A stretch of 31,530 nt of DNA from JBGFRR01 sp041695045 (lineage in GTDB: Bacteria > Bacteroidota > Ignavibacteria > UBA10030), in assembly GCA_041695045.1 (NCBI GenBank), contig JBGFRR010000059.1, positions 1 through 31,530 of the forward strand, read 5' to 3'. The translations under genes were made by a program, and so were the position numbers. Position 1 is the stretch's first letter. The number at the start of each line of letters is the position of its first letter. Shown piece after piece: positions 1 through 7,893 of the stretch. The notes under the pieces were generated by a model, which worked only from the letters and a program-made list of their open reading frames with translations, searched no databases and was not told the DNA's origin.

Positions 1-7
1 TCAGAAT

Positions 8-80
8 GGTCGGGTCTGGAGACCCGACCTACACATGCGCGAACGCGAAAATATTGTAGGACGGGACTCCAGTCCCGTCC
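8..80. repeat. REPIN-like doublet of two inverted REP-type palindromes
   Basis: Two short palindromes face each other. The first has 9-bp arms at 8-16 and 21-29 (GGTCGGGTC / GACCCGACC) around a TGGA loop and is followed by TACA. The second begins with TGTA at 55-58 and has 10-bp arms at 59-68 and 71-80 (GGACGGGACT / AGTCCCGTCC). Reverse-complementing the second gives the same element with paired changes that keep the stem intact. A third member with the same TGTAGG edge lies at 8735-8759. Such head-to-head pairs resemble REPINs moved by RAYT transposases; no RAYT gene is in the window, so the mobility mechanism is inferred. Confidence 0.6.
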
Positions 81-154
81 AATACCGTGATGTTACGCAG
101 TGTTGAATTTTAACCGCGAATCAACATCTGAAAATACCCTGCGATGCACAAGGA

Positions 155-655
155 CTATCGATGCACTTCCGACTGAATGAAACACAGTTGATGCTCCAGG
201 AGAAACAAGACCATCGACCCAAACACCCGCTCGATCACTTCTTTGAGTCGGCTAGAGCGAAAGTGGTTGATGATGGAGAATTCTGGTCGCTGCATCCCCG
301 AAAGCCACATGAAGTGAATATCTTGCCGCAGGGCTTTGGCCATCTGGCGTGAAGCGTAGACCTTGGACAGATAGGCGTAAATCAAAACCTTCAGCAACAT
401 CTTTGGATGGTAGGCGCTGGCTCCTCCTCCCTGATAGGTCGCCAGCAGTGGATCAACGTTGAGCTTGTCGATGCTGTCATGAACCACCCGCACTAAGTGG
501 TTGGCCGGAATCAACTCTGCCAGGTCCGGCGGCAACAGCATCACCTGGTGCTGCTGATACGGCTTAAACACCGGTGCACTGTTGGCTTTCTTGCGTTTGG
601 TTTTGGTCGCTTCGAGCGATGAGTCAGCAAACAAGTTCTCTGCGGGGGTACGCAT
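155..655 (-). pseudogene. Truncated IS1182/IS5-like transposase, N-terminal part
   Basis: The product resembles the N-terminal DUF772 region of IS1182-type transposases: LLPPDLAELIPANHLVR, then GGGASAYHPKMLLKVLIYAYL, then RQMAKALRQDIHFMWLSG and a PEFSIINHFRSSRL block. Full members usually have several hundred residues and a catalytic DDE core. This frame stops at 155-157, soon after the N-terminal domain, and no DDE core follows in positions 1-154. I chose the ATG at 653-655 because GGAGGA lies at 665-670, nine bases upstream; a TTG at 685 and an ATG at 664 are also in frame. The lost part is replaced by the REPIN-like sequence, so this is a degraded insertion sequence, probably inactive. Confidence 0.75.
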
Positions 656-849
656 GCAAATCATTCCTCCATAAATGTGAGTCAATGACTACTGTAAACG
701 TACCACTAACCAGAAAGTTTCAAAAAATCTATCGTTCATTGAATTCTTTCTCGTACTTTTTGTACAGCCTCATCGGGTGGCGAGACACAAACCACAACCG
801 CTGTTCCGAGTGATGCCGAGAATCGTGAGAGCGTGCGTGAGAGGAGTCG

Positions 850-1734
850 CTACAGCGCGAGCTTCTGCGCGGCAGCGAGTGTGTTCTTCATGAGCATGGC
901 AATCGTCATCGGCCCGACGCCGCCGGGGACAGGAGTGATGGCGGCGGCCTTCGCGGCAACGGACTCGAAATGCACATCGCCAACGATGCGGTAGCCGTTC
1001 TTCGCGGTTGAGTCCCCCACACGGTTGATGCCCACATCGATCACCACTACACCTTCCTTCACCATCTCACCGCGTATCGTCTCCGGGCGTCCCAATGCAG
1101 CGATGAGAATATCGGCTTGACGCGTGTAGTGTAGAAGGTCCGATGCGCCGGTGTGGGCGATGGTAACAACAGCGTTCGCGCCGGCTTGTTTCTGCAGAAG
1201 TATGTTGGCAATCGGTTTCCCCACGATGTTACTGCGTCCTACCACCACCACGTGCTTGCCGGCGGGGTCGTTGCCGCTGCGGATGAGCAGTTCCTGGATT
1301 CCCGCCGGCGTGCACGGCCGAGGCGCCTCGCGACCGATCACGAGTTGTCCCACGTTGTACGGATGAAAGCCATCGACATCTTTTGCGGGATCGATGGCCT
1401 CGACGACGCGCGCTTCGTCGATCTCTTTCGGAAGCGGAAGCTGAACAAGAATGCCGTGGATTGCCGGATCGTCGTTGAACCGACGGATGAGCGAGAGCAC
1501 TTCGGCTTCCGACACCGATGCCGGTCTTCGCTCGGTCGCCGAATGAAAGCCCATCTCCGCGCACGCTTTCTCTTTCGACTTCACGTAGGCCAACGAGGCG
1601 GGGTTTCCTCCAACGAGGATAAAGGCAAGTCCGGGGGTGATTCCCTGCGACCGCTTGAATCGCTCTGCTTCAGCTTGGACTTCGCGTTTCACTTCCTCAG
1701 CGATTTTCTTTCCATCGATGATCTGTGCTGGCAT
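850..1734 (-). CDS. folD: Bifunctional methylenetetrahydrofolate dehydrogenase / methenyltetrahydrofolate cyclohydrolase
   Basis: FolD interconverts 5,10-methylene-, 5,10-methenyl- and 10-formyl-tetrahydrofolate in the cytoplasm, supplying one-carbon units for purine and formyl-methionine synthesis. The 294-residue length is normal. Catalytic residues sit at the same numbers as in E. coli FolD: Tyr-50 and Lys-54 in the YVKSK motif and Asp-121 in KDVDGFHP. The NADP-binding half carries VVVGRSNIVGKP, and the family signature PGGVGPMTIAML lies near the C-terminus. It is 42 bases downstream of the YmdB-type gene on the same strand, so the two are probably cotranscribed. No strong ribosome site precedes the ATG. 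Identification is secure. Confidence 0.97.
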   Translation of the reverse strand: MPAQIIDGKKIAEEVKREVQAEAERFKRSQGITPGLAFILVGGNPASLAYVKSKEKACAEMGFHSATERRPASVSEAEVLSLIRRFNDDPAIHGILVQLPLPKEIDEARVVEAIDPAKDVDGFHPYNVGQLVIGREAPRPCTPAGIQELLIRSGNDPAGKHVVVVGRSNIVGKPIANILLQKQAGANAVVTIAHTGASDLLHYTRQADILIAALGRPETIRGEMVKEGVVVIDVGINRVGDSTAKNGYRIVGDVHFESVAAKAAAITPVPGGVGPMTIAMLMKNTLAAAQKLAL

Positions 1735-1776
1735 GGGGAAAACAAGAGGTTCGAGGTTGGGGTTGATGGTGCGAGA

Positions 1777-2574
1777 TTATTGAAACGCGGGAAAAATCAC
1801 TTGCTCAATCTTCGTAGCTTTCCCTGTCTCGGCATCGACGCGGACAAACACCGCGCAGAAGCGCACATCATGCGCAGCCATCTCAAACTTGTAGGGTGTC
1901 TGCATAATGAAGCGCTTGATGGCGATGTCTTTCTTCATGCCGATCACGGAATCGTACGGCCCGGTCATCCCGACATCGGTGATGTAGGCGGTTCCCTTCG
2001 GCAGGATGCGTGCATCGGCCGTGGGAACATGCGTGTGTGTCCCAACGATAGCGCTCACTCTCCCCTCAAGATGCCATGCTAACGCCATCTTCTCCGCCGA
2101 CGCTTCGGCATGCATGTCGATGAAGATGAGCTTTGTCTCATGGCTGATTTTGCTGACCGCCCAGTCGGCAGCTTTGAAAGGGTCGTCAATCGGCTGCATG
2201 TAGGTGCGGCCCTGGAGGTTGATCACGCCGACGCGCCCTTTTTCCTTGAGGTCGTAAACGACAAAACCGTGGCCGGGATTTTCGCGAGGATAATTCAGCG
2301 GCCGAAGGATGTTGCGCTCCTTGGCCAAGAGCGCTTTCGACTGCCAGCGGTCCCAGAGATGATTGCCGGTGGTGATGACGTGCACGCCAAGGTCGAAGAG
2401 CGTTTTCGCATCCTGCTCCGAAATGCCCTTGCCGTCGGTGCAGTTTTCACCGTTCACGATGCAGAGGTCAACTTCGTATTTCTGGAGATACTGTTTGAGG
2501 ATGGTGGTTGTGAAGGTGAGGCCGGGCTTGCCGACGATATCACCCACGAAGAAAATATTGATGGATTTCGACAC
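1777..2574 (-). CDS. ymdB: YmdB-family (TIGR00282) metallophosphoesterase
   Basis: A 265-residue calcineurin-like phosphoesterase of the YmdB/TIGR00282 family. Characterised members hydrolyse 2',3'-cyclic nucleotides, and YmdB of Bacillus affects biofilm and motility decisions; the role here is inferred from family only. Metal-binding motifs are visible: FVGDIVGKPG at the N-terminus, IVNGENCTDGKG, TTGNHLWD, FIDMHAEASAEK and VGTHTHVPTAD. The start is a GTG at 2572-2574, supported by an AAGGA ribosome site six bases upstream on the minus strand; no in-frame ATG lies close. It is the first gene of a two-gene unit with folD and is divergent from the M16 peptidase genes. Confidence 0.9.
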   Translation of the reverse strand: MSKSINIFFVGDIVGKPGLTFTTTILKQYLQKYEVDLCIVNGENCTDGKGISEQDAKTLFDLGVHVITTGNHLWDRWQSKALLAKERNILRPLNYPRENPGHGFVVYDLKEKGRVGVINLQGRTYMQPIDDPFKAADWAVSKISHETKLIFIDMHAEASAEKMALAWHLEGRVSAIVGTHTHVPTADARILPKGTAYITDVGMTGPYDSVIGMKKDIAIKRFIMQTPYKFEMAAHDVRFCAVFVRVDAETGKATKIEQVIFPAFQ

Positions 2575-2660
2575 TCAACGTCCTTTCCAGGCACCGCATG
2601 TGCCGGGGTCAATGTCAATATAGAGGGAATTCAATCGAAAGAAAAGGAGAAAACTGCATC

Positions 2661-2689
2661 TTGCTTTTTCTCCAGAATTTCTGTACTTG
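2661..2689 (+). promoter_or_regulatory. Possible sigma-70-like promoter of the M16 peptidase pair
   Basis: TTGCTT at 2661-2666 and TACTTG at 2684-2689 are separated by 17 bases. They lie 36 bases before the ATG at 2726. The -10 box is poor, so this is a tentative call. Confidence 0.35.
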
Positions 2690-2725
2690 AATAACACCTC
2701 TTTCCACCAATCCACGGAGGTACGT

Positions 2726-4120
2726 ATGCGAGCCTTACGCGTATTCATGGTGTTAACGCTCTCGCTTGCGTTCTGCATGCCCGCACTCGCGCAAACGGCA
2801 GCGAGCACGGTGAAAGCAGAAGCGGCAAAGAAGAGCGGTGCGATGGGGAAAGCTATCGTCATTCCCTACAAAGAGTTTACGCTGAAGAACGGCCTGCGCG
2901 TCATCCTGTCGGAGGATCACACCGCGCCGACGTATTCGATTTGCGTCACGTACAACGTCGGCTCGCGTGATGAGCGTCCGGGTCGCACAGGGTTTGCGCA
3001 TCTCTTCGAGCACATGATGTTCCAGGGGTCGGAGAACGTCGGGAAGGGCGAGCACTTCATCCTCGTCTTCAACAACGGCGGCAACATGAACGGGACCACC
3101 AATGCCGACCGCACGAATTATTTCCAAACACTCCCCGCAAATCAGCTCGAGCTCGGCCTCTTCCTCGAAGCCGACCGGATGCGCTCGTTAGTGATCGATC
3201 AGGCCAACCTCGACAACCAGCGTCATGCAGTGCAAGAAGAACGACGCCTCGGCGTTGACAACCAGCCGTACGGCCGGACGTTCGAAGTTCTGCTCGAGAC
3301 GGCGTACGACAACTTCGCATACAAGCACTCGACCATCGGCTCGATGGAAGACCTGAACGCGGCAACGGTCGAAGACGTCGCAGAGTTCTTTCGCACCTAC
3401 TATGCCCCCAACAACGCTGTGCTTGCACTCGTCGGCGATTTCAAAACCGACCAGGCGCTTGCGCTCGTGAAGAAGTACTTCGAGGGGCTTCCCTCACAAC
3501 CACCTCCACCGCAGCCCGATATGACGGAACCGGAACAGAAAGCGGAGCGCCGACGAACGATCGATGACGGCTTCGCGCAGACACCGCGCATCGATATGGT
3601 GTGGAAAATTCCTCCCGGCAACACGCCCGACTGGTACGCGCTCAGCATGGCCGGCAGTATCCTCGCGAGCGGACACTCATCGCGGCTCTACCAAAAACTT
3701 GTGAAGGAGAAAGAAGTTGCGGTGAACGTCTTCGGCAGCGCGCAAGAGCGACGCGGCCCATCGCTCCACAGCGTCATCGTGCTCGCGCGACGGGGCAAAG
3801 ACTTGAATGCAATCGAGAAGATGGTGTACGAAGAGATGGAACGGCTGAAGACCGAACTGGTGAGCGATGAGGAGATGGAGAAGGTGCGAATGCAGCTTCG
3901 CCGCCAGCGTGCGCAACAATTGCAGAGCACGCTCTTCCGCTCGATCCTCCTCTCGCAATATGCGGTCTACTACGGATCACCGGAACTCATTAATACGATT
4001 GAAGAAAAGTTTTCGAAGGTGACGAAGGAAGACATTCAGCGCGTGGCACGGACGTACTTGAAGGACACGAGTCGCACTGTCGTCACAACGATTCCCAAAC
4101 CACGCACGATGATGAACTAA
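2726..4120 (+). CDS. Exported zinc peptidase, M16 family, catalytically competent subunit
   Basis: A 464-residue M16 (pitrilysin/insulinase-like) metallopeptidase with a signal peptide (RALRVFMVLTLSLAFCMPALAQ), so it should act in the periplasm or beyond. The inverted zinc motif HLFEH lies at residues 92-96, and the third ligand is the second Glu of QEERR near residue 172, the usual spacing. The M16C half follows, around residues 210-440. I chose the ATG at 2726 because CGGAGG ends five bases before it and the signal peptide starts there; an upstream TTG in the same frame adds 13 residues with no ribosome site. It is followed after 24 bases by an M16 homologue lacking the zinc motif, so the products probably form an active/inactive heterodimer. 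The substrate is unknown. Confidence 0.92.
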   Translation: MRALRVFMVLTLSLAFCMPALAQTAASTVKAEAAKKSGAMGKAIVIPYKEFTLKNGLRVILSEDHTAPTYSICVTYNVGSRDERPGRTGFAHLFEHMMFQGSENVGKGEHFILVFNNGGNMNGTTNADRTNYFQTLPANQLELGLFLEADRMRSLVIDQANLDNQRHAVQEERRLGVDNQPYGRTFEVLLETAYDNFAYKHSTIGSMEDLNAATVEDVAEFFRTYYAPNNAVLALVGDFKTDQALALVKKYFEGLPSQPPPPQPDMTEPEQKAERRRTIDDGFAQTPRIDMVWKIPPGNTPDWYALSMAGSILASGHSSRLYQKLVKEKEVAVNVFGSAQERRGPSLHSVIVLARRGKDLNAIEKMVYEEMERLKTELVSDEEMEKVRMQLRRQRAQQLQSTLFRSILLSQYAVYYGSPELINTIEEKFSKVTKEDIQRVARTYLKDTSRTVVTTIPKPRTMMN

Positions 4121-4144
4121 CACGGACGACCCTTTGGAGGAACT

Positions 4145-5635
4145 ATGAAAGCACGAACACTCATGCGATCCGGGGCGGCATTCGCGATCTGCATCCTGCT
4201 TGCAGCCGGCCTTGTGGCACAAGTGCCGCAGCCCGGACAGGACAAAGGCACCAGCGTCAGCAAAGTTGAGCGCAAGAACAAAGCGCCGGTCTCGAAGGAA
4301 ATCCTGCACGTGAAACTTCCCCGGCCCGTCGAGGTAACGCTGGACAACGGCCTCACGGTGATGATTATGGAAGACAACAAGTTCCCGACTGTTTCGGTGC
4401 AACTGTGGGTCAACGGCGCCGGCGGACTGTTTGAGCCGAGCGACCTGCCCGGACTTGCCTCAGCAACCGCGGTGCTCATTCGTGAAGGCACCACAACGCG
4501 AACAAGCCGGCAGATTGCCGAAGAGATCGATAACGTAGGCGCAACACTCTCAGCTAACACCGGCTTTAGTGCGTTGACGACGAACGTTAACGCTTCAGGC
4601 CTGAGCGACAATCTGGATGATTGGTTTACGTTGATGGTCGATGTTGTGATGAACCCGACCTTCCCTGCCGATGAAGTCGAGAAGTACAAAGCGCGGCAGA
4701 AAGTACAGCTCAAGCAGCAACGAAGCCAGCCGCAATTCCTCGCCACCGAGCGCTTCAACAAGGCGGTGTACGGCAATCATCCCGCCTCCGTTGTCGCACC
4801 GACGGAAGCATCCATCGACGCGCTGACGAGTGAGAAATTAGCGGCGTGGCACAACGAGCGCTACGTGCCGCAGGGAAGCATCCTCGGCATTGCAGGGGAT
4901 GTCAAGGCGCAGGAGCTCTTGCCAAAACTCCGCCGCTGGTTTAGCGCATGGAAACGGACCGACCTGAAAGTTTCGCTTCCCCCCAACCCTTCGGCGCAAA
5001 AGACAAAGATGATTCATCTCGTCGACCGGCCGAATTCCGTCCAAACAACACTCTCACTCGGCAATATCGCTATCGACCGGCTCAGCCCCGACTACGTGCC
5101 CGTGGTGGTCATGAACCGCATCATAGGCGGTGGACCTGCGGCACGGTTGTTCATCAACCTGCGGGAAGAGAAGGGATATACCTACGGTGTGTACAGTAGC
5201 TTCACCGCGGTGAGGTTTCCGGGCCCCTGGAGCGCCAGCGGCAACTTCCGCACCGAAGTAACCGACGGGGCAATGACCGAACTGCTTGCGGAGATCAAAC
5301 GCATACGCGAAGAGAGAGTCCCTGAGTCCGAGCTCGATGAAGCGAAGCGAGCCATGGTCGCGAGCTTTGCGCTCTCGCTCGAACAGCCAACGCAACTGCT
5401 CAACTACGCGCTCCAGCGGAAGCTCTACGATTTACCCAAGGACTACTGGGACAAGTACCCCGCCGAACTGATGACAGTGAAGGCCGAGGACGTCATGCGC
5501 GTCGCTCAAACGTATCTCAACCCGGACGCAATGCAGGTCGTTGCGGTAGGAGATGCGAGCAAGATTAAGCCGGTGTTAGAGAAATACGGCCCCGTGCAGT
5601 TATACAACACCGAAGGAAAGCTGATGCAAAACTGA
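4145..5635 (+). CDS. Exported M16 family protein lacking the zinc site (partner subunit)
   Basis: A 496-residue M16 homologue with an N-terminal signal peptide (GAAFAICILLAAGLVAQ). Where active members carry HxxEH, this protein has PGLASATAVL, with no histidines, so it cannot bind zinc in the usual way. The C-terminal half keeps the substrate-binding segment with a glycine-rich loop and Arg/Tyr pair: GGGPAARLFINLREEKGYTY. This matches known two-gene M16B systems, in which the inactive subunit holds the substrate and the other cuts it. A GGAGGAAC ribosome site precedes the ATG, and the gene follows the active subunit by 24 bases in the same transcript. A long perfect palindrome at 5655-5696 probably ends that transcript. 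Confidence 0.92.
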   Translation: MKARTLMRSGAAFAICILLAAGLVAQVPQPGQDKGTSVSKVERKNKAPVSKEILHVKLPRPVEVTLDNGLTVMIMEDNKFPTVSVQLWVNGAGGLFEPSDLPGLASATAVLIREGTTTRTSRQIAEEIDNVGATLSANTGFSALTTNVNASGLSDNLDDWFTLMVDVVMNPTFPADEVEKYKARQKVQLKQQRSQPQFLATERFNKAVYGNHPASVVAPTEASIDALTSEKLAAWHNERYVPQGSILGIAGDVKAQELLPKLRRWFSAWKRTDLKVSLPPNPSAQKTKMIHLVDRPNSVQTTLSLGNIAIDRLSPDYVPVVVMNRIIGGGPAARLFINLREEKGYTYGVYSSFTAVRFPGPWSASGNFRTEVTDGAMTELLAEIKRIREERVPESELDEAKRAMVASFALSLEQPTQLLNYALQRKLYDLPKDYWDKYPAELMTVKAEDVMRVAQTYLNPDAMQVVAVGDASKIKPVLEKYGPVQLYNTEGKLMQN

Positions 5636-5654
5636 TTGTGTAAAGAGCAATATG

Positions 5655-5696
5655 AAAACAACTGAAGCCAGACGCGCGTCTGGCTTCAGTTGTTTT
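5655..5696. terminator. Perfect 42-bp palindrome, likely bidirectional terminator
   Basis: The arms at 5655-5675 and 5676-5696 are exact reverse complements of 21 bases, with no separate loop. The left arm begins AAAACAACTGAAG and the right arm ends TTCAGTTGTTTT, so a T-run follows the stem on either strand. It starts 19 bases after the M16 pair. The GC-rich core (GCCAGACGCGCGTCTGGC) could also make it a dispersed palindromic repeat. Confidence 0.65.
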
Positions 5697-5758
5697 TGAA
5701 GGGTTTTTTAGCTTTGAAAGATACAAGGCAAAGTTATTGCTTGCCCCATCTTTTTCTC

Positions 5759-5788
5759 TTGACTTTACCCCCCATTTTTCGATATTCT
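5759..5788 (+). promoter_or_regulatory. Sigma-70-like promoter of the exported-protein block
   Basis: TTGACT at 5759-5764 and TATTCT at 5783-5788 are 18 bases apart. The predicted start is near 5795, leaving a leader of about 30 bases before the ATG at 5827. Confidence 0.6.
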
Positions 5789-5826
5789 CCTCAACCAATC
5801 TACCCGCCTTGTAGGGGAACACACCG

Positions 5827-6360
5827 ATGCTTGTCCACTTATGTCCTGCCGTGAGGATACGTGTTGCTCGATTCCTCGCGTTGTTTTTGACGATTGCTTT
5901 GGTGTATCTTACACCTGTGCAAGCGCAAGTGATTATCCGCGAGCGCGTCGAACTCAAAGCGCCGCTTTCCCAAACTCAGCCTTCCTCATTGCCGAGCAGC
6001 ACACGATCGCTGCGCATCGAAGCATTCTGGGGCGGTTCGGCAGAAGGGACGTTGCAGATTATCCATATCGACGTGTTCAGTGGGTGGTACGGATGCCCTA
6101 TCCCCCGCTCACGCGGAACGGGAAGTATCATCCATACCATTCCGTCTGCTCCAACAGGAAGATATGAGATTCATCTCAACCTCACCGGACTCGCTCAGCC
6201 GACACAGGCAACGATAAAGGTATTTTTGGATGATCTCCTTGTTGCGGAGCGAACGGCAACACACCAACCGGGCCCACTCGGAGACCCACTTCCCCTTTTT
6301 TATCAGCCGCCCTATTCCTCCCGGTTTGAATTTAAGCTTGGGGGGCAATATCTTTTTTGA
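5827..6360 (+). CDS. Exported protein, N-terminal part of a gene split by a frame change
   Basis: This 177-residue reading frame begins with a clear signal peptide (FLALFLTIALVYLTPVQAQ), and a GGGGAA-type ribosome site lies before the ATG. The rest has beta-rich character and no family I recognise. It ends at a TGA (6358-6360), directly after two homopolymer runs: six G at 6340-6345 and six T at 6353-6358. Reading one G fewer at 6340-6345 joins it to the downstream frame as KLGGNIFFEEGVPLG, giving one protein of about 683 residues. The sensible view is that this is the first quarter of that protein. The break could be a real mutation, a sequencing error in a homopolymer, or a programmed +1 shift; the sequence alone cannot decide. 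Confidence 0.7.
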   Translation: MLVHLCPAVRIRVARFLALFLTIALVYLTPVQAQVIIRERVELKAPLSQTQPSSLPSSTRSLRIEAFWGGSAEGTLQIIHIDVFSGWYGCPIPRSRGTGSIIHTIPSAPTGRYEIHLNLTGLAQPTQATIKVFLDDLLVAERTATHQPGPLGDPLPLFYQPPYSSRFEFKLGGQYLF

Positions 6361-7879
6361 GGAAGGCGTTCCGTTAGGAGTTCGAGGGAGAAATGAATTA
6401 TGTGCGTCAACGCAGTGGGATGCGGCTCTTCACCCGGTAACATTACGCATACTCGCCGGGGAAGAATATGCAACATTTCGAAATGTCTTCACGCGGGAGA
6501 GACTTGGAACGAGCATTACGAGTCTTGCGCGAGATTTAGGCTCTTTCGCTCTTGCCGCCGACGGGAAGCTGCCGGATTCTGGGGGAGCTGTTGTCGTGGT
6601 CCAGGCGGAGAGTAATGGGCTGATCGTTATCGCTTCGGTGCGCGTCAAGCCGTATTACTTTCGGATCAGTGCCGAGCCTTCGACAATCGCGGTTGGAGAG
6701 GAAGCGCTCCTACGAATCAAGACCGTCGACGCACAAGGGAATCCGTACGAACGGCCGTTCAATCTGAGTCCAGTGGGTTACGTAGGTATTGTGGAGGGGG
6801 GTGTCTATGGCACGTTGGTATATGGTTATGCAAGTGGTTCAGAGATAGAGCGAGGAGACACGCTCCACAATATCGAAACGGACGTCACGGCGTTCGAGTC
6901 GGGTTTTCAGTTGAAGTTTCTTGCCAACGAACAATCGCCAACGGACTCGGCGGAGGTTCGGTTCGTTGTTGTCAAGACCGGAGAGGGATCGAGCTGGTAC
7001 CCCATTCCTCCGGAGTTGTATCCCTTTGATGCGCGGGATACGGTGAGAGGCATTGGCGGAGTGGTGGTGACGAAGAGCGCTGCAACGATAGCACTTGATA
7101 TTCCGACACCCAAAGAGATTTGGCCTACCTTGCCGGCGGGAAGGTCGGGAGGAAATCCAGGGAAGCGGAACGTCAAGGAGCGCATCACCGTCACAGCCGC
7201 GCGAGGTGGAGTACCTGCCATCAATTATGAGGTCGAAATCTCAGCGACGATGGTTCTACCTTCAGGTGGGCACGAGCATACGCCGCCGCCGCCCCAAGCT
7301 TTGTTAGGGGAGTTAAAGGATATACGAACAGGCAGGAAGGGAAAAGGGACATTGAAAACAGAGACAGACACTGAAGGAAAGATTGTGCTTGAATACACAG
7401 CGCCGGAATTCAGTGGCAAGTTTGAGGTAACAGCGAAATCGACAACGGAACAAGGAGAAGATAAGGATGAGTTGACCGTGAAGGTGCCTGAGTTGCAGCC
7501 TCTTCCAGCGGGTCAGCATTACAGACTCATCGGCTTGTTTGGTGAGCCAGGGGTTATCTCGGAGCATCGAAAGAATCATTTCGGGACTGAAACTTTGATT
7601 GCTAAAGTGAGAACTCTCGCTAATGCAGTCTATCAAGATTCCGCATATGTACTACGAATTAATGATATCAGCTTACCATGGGGCGGAGTTTTCGACATTG
7701 AAAATAATTGGAGCACTCCACACAGCAGACATAGAGTGGGAATAAATGTAGACATTGATGATTTGGATGCAAATGGCAAACGGATAGATGCAGAATACTT
7801 AGAAAGACTTGTAAGAAGCAAGACTTTTCAAGGCAGGTTCTTTAGTGAGGGAACCCACTTTCACCTGACTTTCCGTTGA
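6230..7879 (+). CDS. Exported Ig-like protein with a C-terminal LAS-type (M15-like) metallopeptidase domain; downstream part of the split gene
   Basis: The meaningful part of this frame starts near 6347, where it continues the upstream frame; residues encoded before that lie in a shadow frame, and the ATG at 6230 has no ribosome site. The middle contains a bacterial Ig-like segment (FRISAEPSTIAVGEEALLRI) and further beta-rich regions separated by a Pro/His-rich linker (SGGHEHTPPPPQ). The last 110 residues carry NHFGTETLI, SLPWGGVFDIENNW, then HRVGINVD (His-501, Asp-508 counted from 6230) and a final GTHFHLTF (His-543, His-545). HxxGxxxD plus a late HxH is the zinc pattern of LAS-type peptidases such as M15, which cut peptidoglycan peptides. 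Peptidoglycan as substrate is inferred. Confidence 0.7.
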   Translation: MISLLRSERQHTNRAHSETHFPFFISRPIPPGLNLSLGGNIFFEEGVPLGVRGRNELCASTQWDAALHPVTLRILAGEEYATFRNVFTRERLGTSITSLARDLGSFALAADGKLPDSGGAVVVVQAESNGLIVIASVRVKPYYFRISAEPSTIAVGEEALLRIKTVDAQGNPYERPFNLSPVGYVGIVEGGVYGTLVYGYASGSEIERGDTLHNIETDVTAFESGFQLKFLANEQSPTDSAEVRFVVVKTGEGSSWYPIPPELYPFDARDTVRGIGGVVVTKSAATIALDIPTPKEIWPTLPAGRSGGNPGKRNVKERITVTAARGGVPAINYEVEISATMVLPSGGHEHTPPPPQALLGELKDIRTGRKGKGTLKTETDTEGKIVLEYTAPEFSGKFEVTAKSTTEQGEDKDELTVKVPELQPLPAGQHYRLIGLFGEPGVISEHRKNHFGTETLIAKVRTLANAVYQDSAYVLRINDISLPWGGVFDIENNWSTPHSRHRVGINVDIDDLDANGKRIDAEYLERLVRSKTFQGRFFSEGTHFHLTFR

Positions 7880-7893
7880 GGAGAATGACTGAC

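Noticed and set aside
1153..2082. Long plus-strand frame opposite folD and the YmdB-type gene
   Set aside because: A shadow of two well-identified genes on the minus strand; its translation resembles no protein.
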